Source: Pseudomonas californiensis (GTDB lineage: Bacteria; Pseudomonadota; Gammaproteobacteria; Pseudomonadales; Pseudomonadaceae). Taken from it: 64,000 nt of DNA. The notes below the pieces were generated by a model. It ran no database searches and had not been told where the DNA came from. It was given only the letters and a program-made list of their open reading frames with translations. Shown here one piece after another: positions 33,752 through 42,724 of this stretch. Made by a program: the position numbers and the translations under genes. Location of the stretch: positions 1-64,000 of the forward strand of contig NZ_JAGTPK010000030.1 of the NCBI RefSeq assembly GCF_021147775.1, in the 5' to 3' direction. Positions within the stretch are counted from its first letter, which is position 1; every line of letters starts with the position of its first letter.

Positions 33752-35194
33752 TCAGGCAACCCGGTAGCCCGGCCGAATGATCTTCACGCTCAAGACGCAA
33801 GTCAGCAGAAACGGCACCGCCATGGCGATGACCATTCCCACCACGAAAACCGGGATGTATTGCGGCATGATTGAAATGAAGCCAGGCAAGCCGCCAACGC
33901 CGATTGCGGACGACTGGACCTTGTTCAGCGACAGAAACATGCAGCCCATGGAAGAACCGATGAGTGCTGCATAAAACGGGTATTTGTAGCGCAGGTTGAT
34001 GCCGAACATGGCCGGCTCGGTTATGCCGAAATAGGCGGAAATTGCCGAGGTCGATGCCATGCTTTTGTCCCGTGCGTTACGGGTCATATAGAACACCGCC
34101 AGCGCGGAGCTGCCCTGGGCCAGATTGGACATGACGATCATCGGCCAGATGAAGGTGCCGCCCTGGGTCGAGATCAATTGCAGGTCCACACCGAGGAACA
34201 TATGGTGCATCCCGGTAATGACCAACGGCGCGAACAGCAGACCAAAAATCGCCCCACCCACCAATGGTGCGAAGTCGAACAGCGTGACCACGCCCTCAGT
34301 GATGAGGATCCCCAGATGACGAGTGACCGGACCTATCAAGGCCAGTGCCAGAATACCGGTGATGACAATGGTGGTGATCGGCACTACGAGCAACTGAATG
34401 GCGTTGGGTACTCGTGCGCGCAGCCATTTCTCGATGACGCTCATTACATAGGCGGCCAGCAGAATGGGCAGGATCTGCCCTTGATAACCGACCTTCTCGA
34501 TCTTGAACCAGCCGAAGATGTCGAAGTACGGCAGGCTCTGCCCGCCCATTCCCGCCACCACCTTGCCGTAGTTCCAGGCATTGAGCAGATCCGGATGAAC
34601 CAGCATCAGGCCCAGTACGATGCCGAGAATTTCACTTCCGCCAAAGCGCTTGGCGGCGGACCAGCCAACCAGTGCGGGAAGGAAGACGAACGAGGTGTTG
34701 GCCATCAGGTTGATCAGGCTCCACACGCCGTCCAGCGCCGGGTAGGCCTCGAGCAACGTCAGTCCTTCGATAAACATGCCCTTGGCGCCAATCAGGTTGT
34801 TCACACCCATCAGCAAACCGGCAATGATCAGCGCAGGCAGGATCGGCATGAACACGTCTGAAAGTATGCGTACCAGACGCTGCATGGCGTTGATCTTGGC
34901 AGCACTCTGCTGCTTGAGGTCGGCAATGGTCAACGCTGCGAGGCCTGTCTGCTCGCGCAGCGCAGCGTAGACCTTCTCGACATCGCCGGGACCAATCACC
35001 ACCTGGAACAGACCACCGGTGAAGAAAGACCCTTTGACCAGGTCGATCTGGTTCAGGGTTGCGACGTCTACCAACTTGGCATCTTTTAGGGACAGACGAA
35101 GGCGCGTGACACAGTGCGCGGCCTGCTCGAGGTTATCGCGGCCTCCCAAACTGTGAAGCAGCTCACTGGCGATCGCAGAATAATCGTGACTCAT
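33752..35194 (-). CDS. treB: trehalose PTS transporter EIIBC
   Basis: 480 aa inner-membrane permease. EIIB occupies about 1-85 with the phospho-Cys at about 28 (AHCVTRLRLSL); EIIC follows with about ten membrane helices and conserved AYFGITEPAMFGINLRY (about 410-426). It takes up trehalose as trehalose 6-phosphate, using phosphate from EI, HPr and EIIA, which in this genome are encoded by the frameshifted fusion further downstream; if that is truly broken, uptake would depend on cross-talk with another PTS. First gene of the operon, divergent from treR. Confidence 0.93.
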   Translation of the reverse strand: MSHDYSAIASELLHSLGGRDNLEQAAHCVTRLRLSLKDAKLVDVATLNQIDLVKGSFFTGGLFQVVIGPGDVEKVYAALREQTGLAALTIADLKQQSAAKINAMQRLVRILSDVFMPILPALIIAGLLMGVNNLIGAKGMFIEGLTLLEAYPALDGVWSLINLMANTSFVFLPALVGWSAAKRFGGSEILGIVLGLMLVHPDLLNAWNYGKVVAGMGGQSLPYFDIFGWFKIEKVGYQGQILPILLAAYVMSVIEKWLRARVPNAIQLLVVPITTIVITGILALALIGPVTRHLGILITEGVVTLFDFAPLVGGAIFGLLFAPLVITGMHHMFLGVDLQLISTQGGTFIWPMIVMSNLAQGSSALAVFYMTRNARDKSMASTSAISAYFGITEPAMFGINLRYKYPFYAALIGSSMGCMFLSLNKVQSSAIGVGGLPGFISIMPQYIPVFVVGMVIAMAVPFLLTCVLSVKIIRPGYRVA

Positions 35195-35259
35195 GCGCTT
35201 TTATCCTTTCAGGATTTTGTTATTGGAGAGCGTCATCGGTAGCATGTGGGATTGAAACT

Positions 35260-35301
35260 ACTCGTCTGTACGAGTTAAAGCAATAACTCGTACAGACGAG
35301 T
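35260..35301. promoter_or_regulatory. paired TreR-type operators
   Basis: Two 16-bp palindromes, ACTCGTCTGTACGAGT (35260-35275) and ACTCGTACAGACGAGT (35286-35301), are exact reverse complements of each other, 26 bp centre to centre, so the whole 42 bp is a larger inverted repeat. They lie 65 bases upstream of treB and about 140 bases before treR. Paired sites of this kind are expected for a GntR-family dimer; assignment to TreR is inferred from position. Confidence 0.8.
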
Positions 35302-35439
35302 TTGTCCTTTTGCTTGTTCACGCTTGTTGGAAGGCGAGATTTCCGACATCCGGCACGGAGTCCTGTGTGCGTGATAGACAAACTGTCCCGCGCTCCCTAA
35401 GGTTCCCTGCTTACACCCAACCGGTACCGAGCGCACACC

Positions 35440-36144
35440 ATGAGCAAATACAACCAGATCTATAGCGATCTGCTTGCCAGCATCACGACTGAACGCCTGG
35501 AACGTGGGGCCCGCCTGCCCTCGGAAACCGAGTTGATGGAGAGTTACAAAACCAGCCGCGGTACCGTTCGCAAAGCTATCGAGCAGTTGCAGGAGCGCGG
35601 GTTTGCGCAAAAGATTCACGGCAAAGGCACCTTCGTGCTGTCGCCTACGCCGATAGAGTTCCAGCTCGGGGGCATCGTCAGTTTTCAGGAAACCTATCCC
35701 ACGCTAGGAAAAAACGTACGTACGGAGGTCGTGGAGCTTGTCCAGATCCCTCTTCAAGGCGCCCTGCTGGAGCATATTCAGGGCGAGGAAGGCAGCCTGA
35801 TTACACGTATAAAGCGGGTACGGCGCATCGACGGCAGACGGGTGATTCTGGACATAAACCATTTTGTTGCCGACCTGATCACGGGACTGGATCGGACCAT
35901 TGCCGAACATTCGATTTACGAGTTCATCGAAAAGACGCTGCAACTACAGATCAGCTACTCGCAGCGCACCATTGAGGCCATCCCCCGAGGTGCAGACGAT
36001 CAGAAGCACCTTGACCTTGAGGGGCAAAGCCACGTGATCGTGGTCAGCAACCAGACCTTTCTGCAGGACGGACGACAGTTCGAGTACACCGAGTCGCGGC
36101 ACACCCTCGACAAGTTCTACTTTTCTGATGTCGCGAGGCGCTGA
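35440..36144 (+). CDS. treR: trehalose operon repressor (GntR/HutC family)
   Basis: 234 aa: winged HTH of the GntR type (RLPSETELMESYKTSRGTVR, KAIEQLQERGF, HGKGTFVL; about 25-70) and a UTRA effector domain (about 90-230), placing it in the HutC subfamily like Bacillus TreR. Trehalose 6-phosphate is the known inducer of such regulators. It is divergent from treB across a region with two matching palindromes. Likely also autoregulated. Confidence 0.9.
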   Translation: MSKYNQIYSDLLASITTERLERGARLPSETELMESYKTSRGTVRKAIEQLQERGFAQKIHGKGTFVLSPTPIEFQLGGIVSFQETYPTLGKNVRTEVVELVQIPLQGALLEHIQGEEGSLITRIKRVRRIDGRRVILDINHFVADLITGLDRTIAEHSIYEFIEKTLQLQISYSQRTIEAIPRGADDQKHLDLEGQSHVIVVSNQTFLQDGRQFEYTESRHTLDKFYFSDVARR

Positions 36145-36333
36145 AACGTCTGGACTGGAGGCTTCATCATCGAAGTGTGTCTGGTCCTGCACTCCGGGAC
36201 TCAGGCAACACTTGCGTTTGCTGGAAACCGAGTCGTTTCGTACACTGCGTTCATTCGCGAGAAGCCCTTCAGCGCAGGTTCAAGGCCGCTGGCCCTCGCT
36301 CACCGCAAGCACTAAAAAGTACGCAGGAAGACC

Positions 36334-37368
36334 GTGGCAAAGAAATCAAGAAGGGAGCTTTTGAACTCGGCCAATGCTGCCGAAATACCGGTCACGGTTA
36401 TCGACGTCGCTCAAGCCGCAGGCGTATCGCCTATCACCGTTTCGCGTGCGGTCAATCGACCCGAGCTGGTCAGCGATGCAACCCGCGCTCACGTGCTTGA
36501 ATTCGTCAGAAAGATGGGCTACGTCCCCAATCGACTGGCTGGTAGCCTGGCCACCAGCAAAAGCAAGCTGGTCGCGATTGTTCTTCCGACCATATCCCAT
36601 TCGATTTTTGCGACGGCTGTACAAGCCATCATGGATCGCCTCACTGACGCTGGCTATCAGTCACTGCTCGGCCCGACCGGCTATTCGCCTGAGAAAGAAG
36701 AAGCGCTGCTGGAAGCTATCCTGGGCAGAAGGCCCGATGGCATTGTGCTTACCGGGACGCTGCACACCGCCGGCAGTCGACAACGCCTGGCCAGCGCTGG
36801 CATACCGGTTGTTGAAGCATGGGATTTGAGCGAAACCTGCCTGGACATGCAGGTGGGTTTCTCTCATGAAGACGTCGGCACAACCGTTGCCAATCATTTC
36901 GTAGCCAAGGGCTATCGTCGTTTCTCGGTCATCACTGTGGACGATCCACGCGGCATTCGCCGCTGCAATAGCCTGATTGAGCAACTGAAACGCCACCAGA
37001 TAGATGATGTCCCGGTAGAAATCCTCCCGCTTCCTGCGACATGGGAGGTAGGACGCGAAGGCCTGAAACGGCTGCTTTTGCGCGACGAAAAACCTGAGCT
37101 GGTTTTTTGCAGTTCGGACACTGTGGCGATGGGCGTTCTTGCTCAGGCTGCTGAATCAGGCCTGCGTGTTCCTGAAGATATTGCTGTCCTGGGCTTTGGT
37201 GACACGACCAACAGTCGGTTTGCACACCCTGCCCTTTCGACGATCAGCGTGAACTCGTCCGTCATGGGCAACGAGGTCGCAGACGCTCTATTGCGGCGGT
37301 TTTCAGGTGAACGGCTCCCAACGAGAATCAACAGCGGTTTCACCTTGATCGAACGCGCCAGCACCTGA
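36334..37368 (+). CDS. LacI-family regulator of glucarate genes
   Basis: 344 aa, GTG start. The HTH and hinge are at about 20-75 (TVIDVAQAAGVSPITVSRAV, PNRLAGSLATSKSKLVAIVLP), followed by a periplasmic-binding-type sensor domain with GNEVADALL and the C-terminal FTLIERAS. It resembles GntR/GudR-type gluconate and glucarate regulators. It lies 150 bases upstream of gudP; the intervening DNA carries two copies of a perfect LacI palindrome. The likely ligand is D-glucarate or a breakdown product (inference). Confidence 0.88.
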   Translation: MAKKSRRELLNSANAAEIPVTVIDVAQAAGVSPITVSRAVNRPELVSDATRAHVLEFVRKMGYVPNRLAGSLATSKSKLVAIVLPTISHSIFATAVQAIMDRLTDAGYQSLLGPTGYSPEKEEALLEAILGRRPDGIVLTGTLHTAGSRQRLASAGIPVVEAWDLSETCLDMQVGFSHEDVGTTVANHFVAKGYRRFSVITVDDPRGIRRCNSLIEQLKRHQIDDVPVEILPLPATWEVGREGLKRLLLRDEKPELVFCSSDTVAMGVLAQAAESGLRVPEDIAVLGFGDTTNSRFAHPALSTISVNSSVMGNEVADALLRRFSGERLPTRINSGFTLIERAST

Positions 37369-37408
37369 CTTTCTATTCAGAACGAAAAATCTTTCAAAGG
37401 GGCCTTGA

Positions 37409-37442
37409 ATGATAACGTTATCTGCGGAATGATAACGTTATC
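37409..37442. promoter_or_regulatory. twin LacI-family operators before gudP
   Basis: The 12-bp perfect palindrome GATAACGTTATC occurs at 37411-37422 and again at 37431-37442. Each is preceded by AAT, so a 20-bp unit is nearly exactly repeated and the two sites are on the same face of the helix (20 bp apart, about two turns). The central CG dyad is the LacI/GalR hallmark. Cooperative binding of the adjacent LacI regulator is expected. Confidence 0.85.
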
Positions 37443-37520
37443 GTTGTGCGACAACAGACGTGTTGAATGCCGACGGTTACCTATCTACCCGCATAAAAAT
37501 AATTCGTGGGAGCGTCAGAC

Positions 37521-38891
37521 ATGCAAGAACCGAAGAAAACCCGTGCCCGGTATTTGATCCTGCTCATGTTGTTTTTAGTGACTACGATCAATTTCGCCGA
37601 CCGCGCGACCATCTCTATTGCAGGATCCAGTATTCAGAAAGCGCTAGGCATTGATGCCATTACCCTCGGCTATATCTTCTCGGCTTTTGGCTGGGCTTAT
37701 GTGCTTGGGCAGATACCCGGTGGCTGGCTGCTGGACCGGTTTGGTTCGAAAAAAGTTTACGCAGGCAGCATTTTCACTTGGTCGTTTTTCACCCTGTTGC
37801 AGGGTTACATCGGGGAATTCGGAATTTCCACTGCGGTGGTTCTGCTGTTCCTGCTGCGCTTTACCGTCGGCCTCGCAGAAGCCCCTTCCTTTCCTGGCAA
37901 TGCGCGCATCGTTGCGTCATGGTTTCCTACCAAGGAGCGCGGCACCGCGTCGGCCATTTTCAACTCAGCACAGTATTTCGCTACCGCGCTGTTCGCACCG
38001 CTCATGGGCTGGATCGTTTACAGCTTTGGCTGGGAACACGTATTCATCGTGATGGGTGCGCTGGGTATTGTGTTTTCGATTGTCTGGATGAAAGTGATCT
38101 ACAGTCCCAAGGATCACCCACTGGCGAACGAAGCGGAGGTCCGCTATATCGCGGAAAACGGCGGCCTGGTTGATCTCGACGACAAGCGCACCAATAAGGA
38201 CTCCGGGCCGAAGTGGGACTACATCAAACAACTGCTTTGCAACCGCATGATGGTCGGTATCTACCTGGGCCAGTTCTGTATCAACGCGTTGACTTACTTC
38301 TTCCTCACCTGGTTTCCGGTTTATCTCGTTCAAGAACGCGGCATGACCATTCTCAAAGCCGGGTTCATTGCCTCGCTACCAGCCATCTGCGGTTTCCTCG
38401 GTGGCGTATTGGGCGGTGTGTTCTCTGACATGTTGCTGCGTCGTGGCAACTCGCTGAGCGTCGCACGCAAAACGCCAATCGTACTGGGCATGTTCCTGTC
38501 CATGTCTATGATCCTCTGCAACTACGTGGACGCAGACTGGATGGTGGTGTCGTTCATGGCATTGGCCTTCTTTGGCAAGGGTATTGGCGCGCTGGGCTGG
38601 GCCGTCATGTCTGACGTCTCTCCCAAGCAGATCGCGGGTCTGTCCGGCGGTATCTTCAACACCTTTGGCAACCTGTCTTCGATCTCCACGCCGATCATCA
38701 TTGGCTACATCATCGCCGCGACCGGCTCGTTCAAAATGGCCCTGGTGTTCGTGGGTGCCAACGCACTTATTGCCGCGGTCAGTTACCTGTTCATCGTGGG
38801 TGACATCAAGCGGATCGAGCTCAAAGGCTTGCCCGTTCCGCCTGAGCAGCCCCAGGCCGCATCTTCCGATCTCGCCAAGACCAGCCATTGA
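37521..38891 (+). CDS. gudP: glucarate/galactarate MFS transporter
   Basis: About 456 aa with 12 membrane helices, anion:cation symporter branch of the MFS. It matches E. coli GudP through most of its length, for example GQIPGGWLLDRFGSKKVY, RFTVGLAEAPSFPGNARIV, LTYFFLTWFPVYLVQ and FGKGIGALGWAVMSD. The ATG at 37521 follows GGGAG by 8 bases; an upstream GTG at 37506 overlaps that site. It imports D-glucarate and galactarate with protons, and the dehydratase gene follows after 23 bases. Confidence 0.93.
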   Translation: MQEPKKTRARYLILLMLFLVTTINFADRATISIAGSSIQKALGIDAITLGYIFSAFGWAYVLGQIPGGWLLDRFGSKKVYAGSIFTWSFFTLLQGYIGEFGISTAVVLLFLLRFTVGLAEAPSFPGNARIVASWFPTKERGTASAIFNSAQYFATALFAPLMGWIVYSFGWEHVFIVMGALGIVFSIVWMKVIYSPKDHPLANEAEVRYIAENGGLVDLDDKRTNKDSGPKWDYIKQLLCNRMMVGIYLGQFCINALTYFFLTWFPVYLVQERGMTILKAGFIASLPAICGFLGGVLGGVFSDMLLRRGNSLSVARKTPIVLGMFLSMSMILCNYVDADWMVVSFMALAFFGKGIGALGWAVMSDVSPKQIAGLSGGIFNTFGNLSSISTPIIIGYIIAATGSFKMALVFVGANALIAAVSYLFIVGDIKRIELKGLPVPPEQPQAASSDLAKTSH

Positions 38892-38914
38892 GCCCAGCCA
38901 AAGGAATTCGAACC

Positions 38915-40270
38915 ATGAACGCATTGACCTCAAGCTCGAACACGCGCGGCGCACCGACCATCACCGAACTTACAGTTGTACCGGTTGCCGGTCATGACAG
39001 CATGCTGCTCAACCTCAGTGGTGCCCACAGCCCCTACTTCACTCGTAACGTTCTGATCCTCAAGGACAACGCTGGGCGCATCGGAGTCAGTGAGGTGCCG
39101 GGAGGCGAAGGCATTCGCCAGACCTTGGAAGATGCTCGTGATCTGCTCATCGGTCAGTCCGTGGGCAACTACCAAAGCCTGCTGAATCAGGTTCGTAACA
39201 GCTTCGCAGACCGGGACTCGGGTGGTCGTGGCTTGCAGACATTCGACTTGCGAATCACCATTCACGCGGTTACCGCCGTCGAATGTGCGCTGCTTGATCT
39301 GCTTGGACAGCATCTTGAGGTGCCAGTGGCTGCGTTGCTGGGCGAGGGCCAGCAACGCGACGCAGTCGAAATGCTCGGTTATCTGTTTTACGTGGGCGAC
39401 CGAAATCGTACCAATCTTCCGTATCGCGCCGAGCCAGACAGCGAAAGCGCCTGGTTCAATGTGCGTAACGAAGAGGCGCTGACGCCCGAAAAAATTGTAG
39501 GCCTCGCCGAGGCCGCCTACGAGCGTTACGGTTTCAAGGACTTCAAACTCAAGGGCGGCGTACTCCGGGGTGCCGAGGAGATCGAAGCCGTCACCGCCCT
39601 GTCAGAGCGTTTTCCCGAGGCGCGCATTACCCTTGACCCGAATGGCGCCTGGTCGCTCAAGGAAGCGATTGCCTTGTGCCGTGATCAACACCATGTGCTG
39701 GCATATGCCGAAGACCCGTGCGGCGCCGAAGATGGCTATTCGGGCCGCGAGGTGATGGCCGAGTTCCGTCGCGCCACCGGCCTTCGCACTGCCACCAACA
39801 TGATCGCTACCGACTGGCGTCAGATGGGTCACGCCATTCAGCTGCAATCCGTGGATATTCCTCTTGCCGATCCGCACTTCTGGACCATGCAGGGCTCGGT
39901 GCGTGTCGCTCAGATGTGTAACGACTGGGGACTTACCTGGGGCTCGCACTCCAATAACCACTTTGACATCTCGCTGGCGATGTTCACCCACGTAGCGGCC
40001 GCCGCGCCCGGCAAGGTAACGGCTATTGATACGCACTGGATCTGGCAGGACGGTCAGCGCCTGACCAAGGATCCGCTGACCATCAATGGTGGGCTGGTCG
40101 CGGTACCGAAGCGTCCTGGTCTGGGTGTCGAGCTGGATTGGGACGCGCTTGCTCAGGCCAACGAAGTGTATAAAGGCATGGGCCTTGGCGCGCGCAATGA
40201 TGCAGTTGCGATGCAGTACCTGGTGTCTGACTGGACGTTTGATAACAAGCGTCCTTGCCTGGTGAGGTAA
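38915..40270 (+). CDS. gudD: glucarate dehydratase
   Basis: 451 aa, enolase superfamily, mandelate-racemase branch. Metal and catalytic residues are visible: the K-x-K in FKDFKLKGG, the Asp in TLDPNGAW, Glu in YAEDPCG, Asn/Asp in TNMIATDW and the His/Asp dyad in WGSHSNNHFD. It removes water from D-glucarate to 5-keto-4-deoxyglucarate. The start ATG at 38915 follows AAAGGA. The genes for the next pathway steps are not next to it in this window. Confidence 0.93.
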   Translation: MNALTSSSNTRGAPTITELTVVPVAGHDSMLLNLSGAHSPYFTRNVLILKDNAGRIGVSEVPGGEGIRQTLEDARDLLIGQSVGNYQSLLNQVRNSFADRDSGGRGLQTFDLRITIHAVTAVECALLDLLGQHLEVPVAALLGEGQQRDAVEMLGYLFYVGDRNRTNLPYRAEPDSESAWFNVRNEEALTPEKIVGLAEAAYERYGFKDFKLKGGVLRGAEEIEAVTALSERFPEARITLDPNGAWSLKEAIALCRDQHHVLAYAEDPCGAEDGYSGREVMAEFRRATGLRTATNMIATDWRQMGHAIQLQSVDIPLADPHFWTMQGSVRVAQMCNDWGLTWGSHSNNHFDISLAMFTHVAAAAPGKVTAIDTHWIWQDGQRLTKDPLTINGGLVAVPKRPGLGVELDWDALAQANEVYKGMGLGARNDAVAMQYLVSDWTFDNKRPCLVR

Positions 40271-40298
40271 AGCGCTGTTCAACGCGGAACCGAAGCCT

Positions 40299-40360
40299 GC
40301 AGCGGCGCGACACAGGAATAGCAAGGTTCCAGCTCTTGCTTTGGCGCTGTGTCGCGCTGC
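40299..40360. terminator. large bidirectional hairpin between convergent genes
   Basis: GCGCGACACAG (40305-40315) pairs with CTGTGTCGCGC (40347-40357), flanked by GCAGC and GCTGC, and the loop has its own GCAAG/CTTGC stem. It lies 30-90 bases past gudD and 40 bases past the stop of the convergent hypothetical gene. Likely a two-way terminator. Confidence 0.6.
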
Positions 40361-40400
40361 AACGTTTGAACGCGATCGTCAAGCCTGGCGGGTTTCAGAC

Positions 40401-40814
40401 TTACTCGGCAATCACACAACTGGCTTCGACCTGCTGTGGGCCAAATGCCTGGCCTGCTGCGAGGTCGCCCACCAGTCCTTTCTGGTTCGCCTTTTTCAAT
40501 TGCTGCTGCAGTTTCTGCAAACTGACTTTCTCGAAGACTGCGGTGTAACTCGCACCCAGTTCGCCGTCCGGATCAATAAAAACCTCGACCCTCGCTACCG
40601 GCAGGCCGAACACGGTAAACGTGGTCGGCGGCGTCAGCGTCCAGCTACCCGGCGAGCCTGGCGCAATGTCCTTGAGTTTGGCCGCCGGCAATACCGCGCG
40701 GCACTCAACCGCTGATTTCACGGACGCCTCTATCGCTGCCCAGCGTTGCGGGTCAATGGCGGCGCCATTGGCAGCAACAACCGGCAAGGCAGCCAGCAGA
40801 AGGTTTTCCATCAT
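40401..40814 (-). CDS. small hypothetical protein, probably exported
   Basis: 137 aa. The N-terminus (ENLLLAALPVVAANGAAID) resembles a signal peptide lacking a strong positive n-region. The rest contains two cysteines (about 38 and 133) and a VARVEVFIDPDGE beta strand pair with no family I recognise. Two ATGs follow AAGGAA. It is a single gene between convergent gudD and a divergent membrane protein. Function unknown. Confidence 0.65.
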   Translation of the reverse strand: MMENLLLAALPVVAANGAAIDPQRWAAIEASVKSAVECRAVLPAAKLKDIAPGSPGSWTLTPPTTFTVFGLPVARVEVFIDPDGELGASYTAVFEKVSLQKLQQQLKKANQKGLVGDLAAGQAFGPQQVEASCVIAE

Positions 40815-41089
40815 GGACTTGATTCCTTATCGATGCGTGAGTGGGTAGGCAAAAGCTCGTTGACATCGCTTCCTGTCATGTCAGCTCAACGCTGCATGCA
40901 AGCGCCCGAGGGTTGGTGTGCGAACATGAACATTGGTTCAGTAAGCGCGAGCCGGGCTGTGAGGCATCGCACAATTTGGCGCTGTTAAAATCATATGCCG
41001 CAAAAAACTACGCGATTTACAGTGCGACAGCGGTCATCGTGCACCGCTGTTCAGCAAGACTGACCCACCTTGCCTGCGAAGCGACTCCA
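40815..41089. other. divergent intergenic stretch
   Basis: About 275 bases between divergent small genes; an open frame in phase with the membrane-protein gene crosses it but is not supported by a ribosome site. Slightly A/T-rich near 40985-41020, where a promoter could lie. Confidence 0.35.
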
Positions 41090-41866
41090 ATGAATCCGCT
41101 GACTATCCTGACTGCTTCGTTCCGCTTGCTGCTTGGCAACGTGGGCATCATCGCGCTGTTCTACCTGCCGCTTCTGGTGCTCGAGATGTGCATAAGCGCC
41201 CTTGTCCGAAGTCACGCTGCTGTCGACACGGAATGGGTCTATCAGTCTTTGATCGTTGTGGTCATTGCGCCCATATATACCGGTTATCTGATCCTCGCTC
41301 TTGAGACGCGCAGTTCAGGAGATCGACCGTCCTGTGCTGACCTTCTGCGCAACACTCTGCCTGTCTGGCCTGCGCTGGCGGTGCTGTCTGCGGTGGATCA
41401 ACTGCTGATCATTCTTGTCACGCTGCCGTTTCTTTGGGGCGCCAGATGGGAAACGTTGATTCTCTCCAGCGTCGAGTATGTATCGCCCGGTATGTGGCTG
41501 TTGCTCCGGCTACTGGTCGCAGGTCTGGCCTTTACCGTACTGATTCGCCTGATATTCGACCAATGCCTGGTGGTGCTGAAAGCGCGTACGACTGTCGCCG
41601 CAATGCGCAAAAGTATCGATCTCTCCAGAGAGCACATCGGGCGCATCGCGGGCTGCGCTTTATGGATGACTCTGCCCCTGTTGGCGATCACCGCGCTGGT
41701 CTTCGGTCTGCGCCCTGACTGGATGGAGGGACTCATTGCAAGCTTCGAGCAAAACAGCCCGGCCACCCTCACGCTGTTGTCGGTCTTTGCCGCTTTCATC
41801 CGATTGTTCACAACGATTGTCATCTTCTGCCTGTTCAAACGGATCGGCCAGCAGGCTTCCACGTGA
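41090..41866 (+). CDS. YciC-like multi-spanning membrane protein
   Basis: 258 aa with about six hydrophobic segments (for example IIALFYLPLLVLEMCIS, LIVVVIAPIYTGYLILAL, LLLRLLVAGLAFTVLI and FAAFIRLFTTIVIFCLF). The arrangement and the late SIDLSREHIGRIAG cytosolic segment resemble UPF0259/YciC and related DUF975-type membrane proteins, whose role is unknown. I chose the ATG at 41090 because the membrane domain begins there. Followed after 85 bases by an exported hypothetical protein on the same strand. Confidence 0.7.
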   Translation: MNPLTILTASFRLLLGNVGIIALFYLPLLVLEMCISALVRSHAAVDTEWVYQSLIVVVIAPIYTGYLILALETRSSGDRPSCADLLRNTLPVWPALAVLSAVDQLLIILVTLPFLWGARWETLILSSVEYVSPGMWLLLRLLVAGLAFTVLIRLIFDQCLVVLKARTTVAAMRKSIDLSREHIGRIAGCALWMTLPLLAITALVFGLRPDWMEGLIASFEQNSPATLTLLSVFAAFIRLFTTIVIFCLFKRIGQQAST

Positions 41867-41951
41867 TGAGACTTGACCCCATACGTTCACCGTGTAACTT
41901 GCTGCGCACGGTCCCGATGCTCGCCGAGCATTACTCTTTAATGGAATAAAC

Positions 41952-42692
41952 ATGGCCATGCGTAAATTCTTTGTTCTGTCTCTGCTTTTCTTTCCTTTGT
42001 TGGCCTCAGCAGATTGCACAGACCATCTGCAAGCATGGGCCAAAACGCTGCAACCCGAGTTGAAGCTCAACGCTGAACACGCCGTGTGCAAGATCAATCC
42101 TGCCAATGCCGGACAGATTCTGGCTGCCCTGCCCTTTGCCGAGAACGTCGATGAAGATGGCCAGGGCGATTACGGCCTGGCCGTGATAGTCGCCAATTCT
42201 GATAACGGAAAGATCATCGCTCATCACTATCAGGCCGCGGCGATCGTTTCAGATGCCATAAGTCTGGACTCCCTCGCCATCGACACAGCCCGCTATCAGC
42301 TTGCGCCCAAGTTGCGGGCATTCGGCGTAAGAATGAGTTACCAAGGGTCATCCAGAGTCAATCCGTTCAACAGCACGGTTCTGAACCTGTACCTGAACGA
42401 AGGCCCCAAATTGCGGCCGATCTCGGCCGGGCTCGTGGTCAGCAAAGGCGGCGGCGAGTGGGACGGTAACTGCACCGGGGAATTCTCTCAGACAGAACGC
42501 ACTCTCTCCATCGCAGACAAGAGCAAGAACGGCCTTGCCAGTCTCCAGGTTGACGAAAAAACCATTGATACCGCTGAGCATCTGAAGGGTGATGAATGCG
42601 AATCTGTGGATACCAAACCGGCCGTAAAAAGATATTTGCTGGAATACAACGGGAACGAGTATGGGCTGCCGAGCGAGCTGAAGGGGCAGTAA
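41952..42692 (+). CDS. exported hypothetical protein
   Basis: 246 aa with a clear signal peptide (MAMRKFFVLSLLFFPLLASA, cut before DC). The mature part has an N-terminal CTDHLQAW region and four cysteines in all, probably forming two disulfides, and beta-rich repeats (YQLAPKLRAFGVRMSYQG, STVLNLYLNEGPKL). It resembles no family I can name. Probably periplasmic. Ends 32 bases before the convergent GlxA-family regulator. Confidence 0.7.
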   Translation: MAMRKFFVLSLLFFPLLASADCTDHLQAWAKTLQPELKLNAEHAVCKINPANAGQILAALPFAENVDEDGQGDYGLAVIVANSDNGKIIAHHYQAAAIVSDAISLDSLAIDTARYQLAPKLRAFGVRMSYQGSSRVNPFNSTVLNLYLNEGPKLRPISAGLVVSKGGGEWDGNCTGEFSQTERTLSIADKSKNGLASLQVDEKTIDTAEHLKGDECESVDTKPAVKRYLLEYNGNEYGLPSELKGQ

Positions 42693-42724
42693 CTGACTGA
42701 TACCACTATTTCCCGAGAGCAAAC

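Noticed and set aside
32963..33874. 303-codon plus-strand frame opposite treC/treB
   Set aside because: Antisense to a well-supported treC with all GH13 motifs; no recognisable domain.
34178..34861. 227-codon frame opposite treB, rich in Gln, Asp and His
   Set aside because: This composition is typical of the reverse strand of a membrane protein gene.
40841..41089. 83-codon upstream extension of the YciC-like protein
   Set aside because: It precedes the first membrane helix, has Cys/His-rich non-conserved character and no ribosome site; the ATG at 41090 is preferred.
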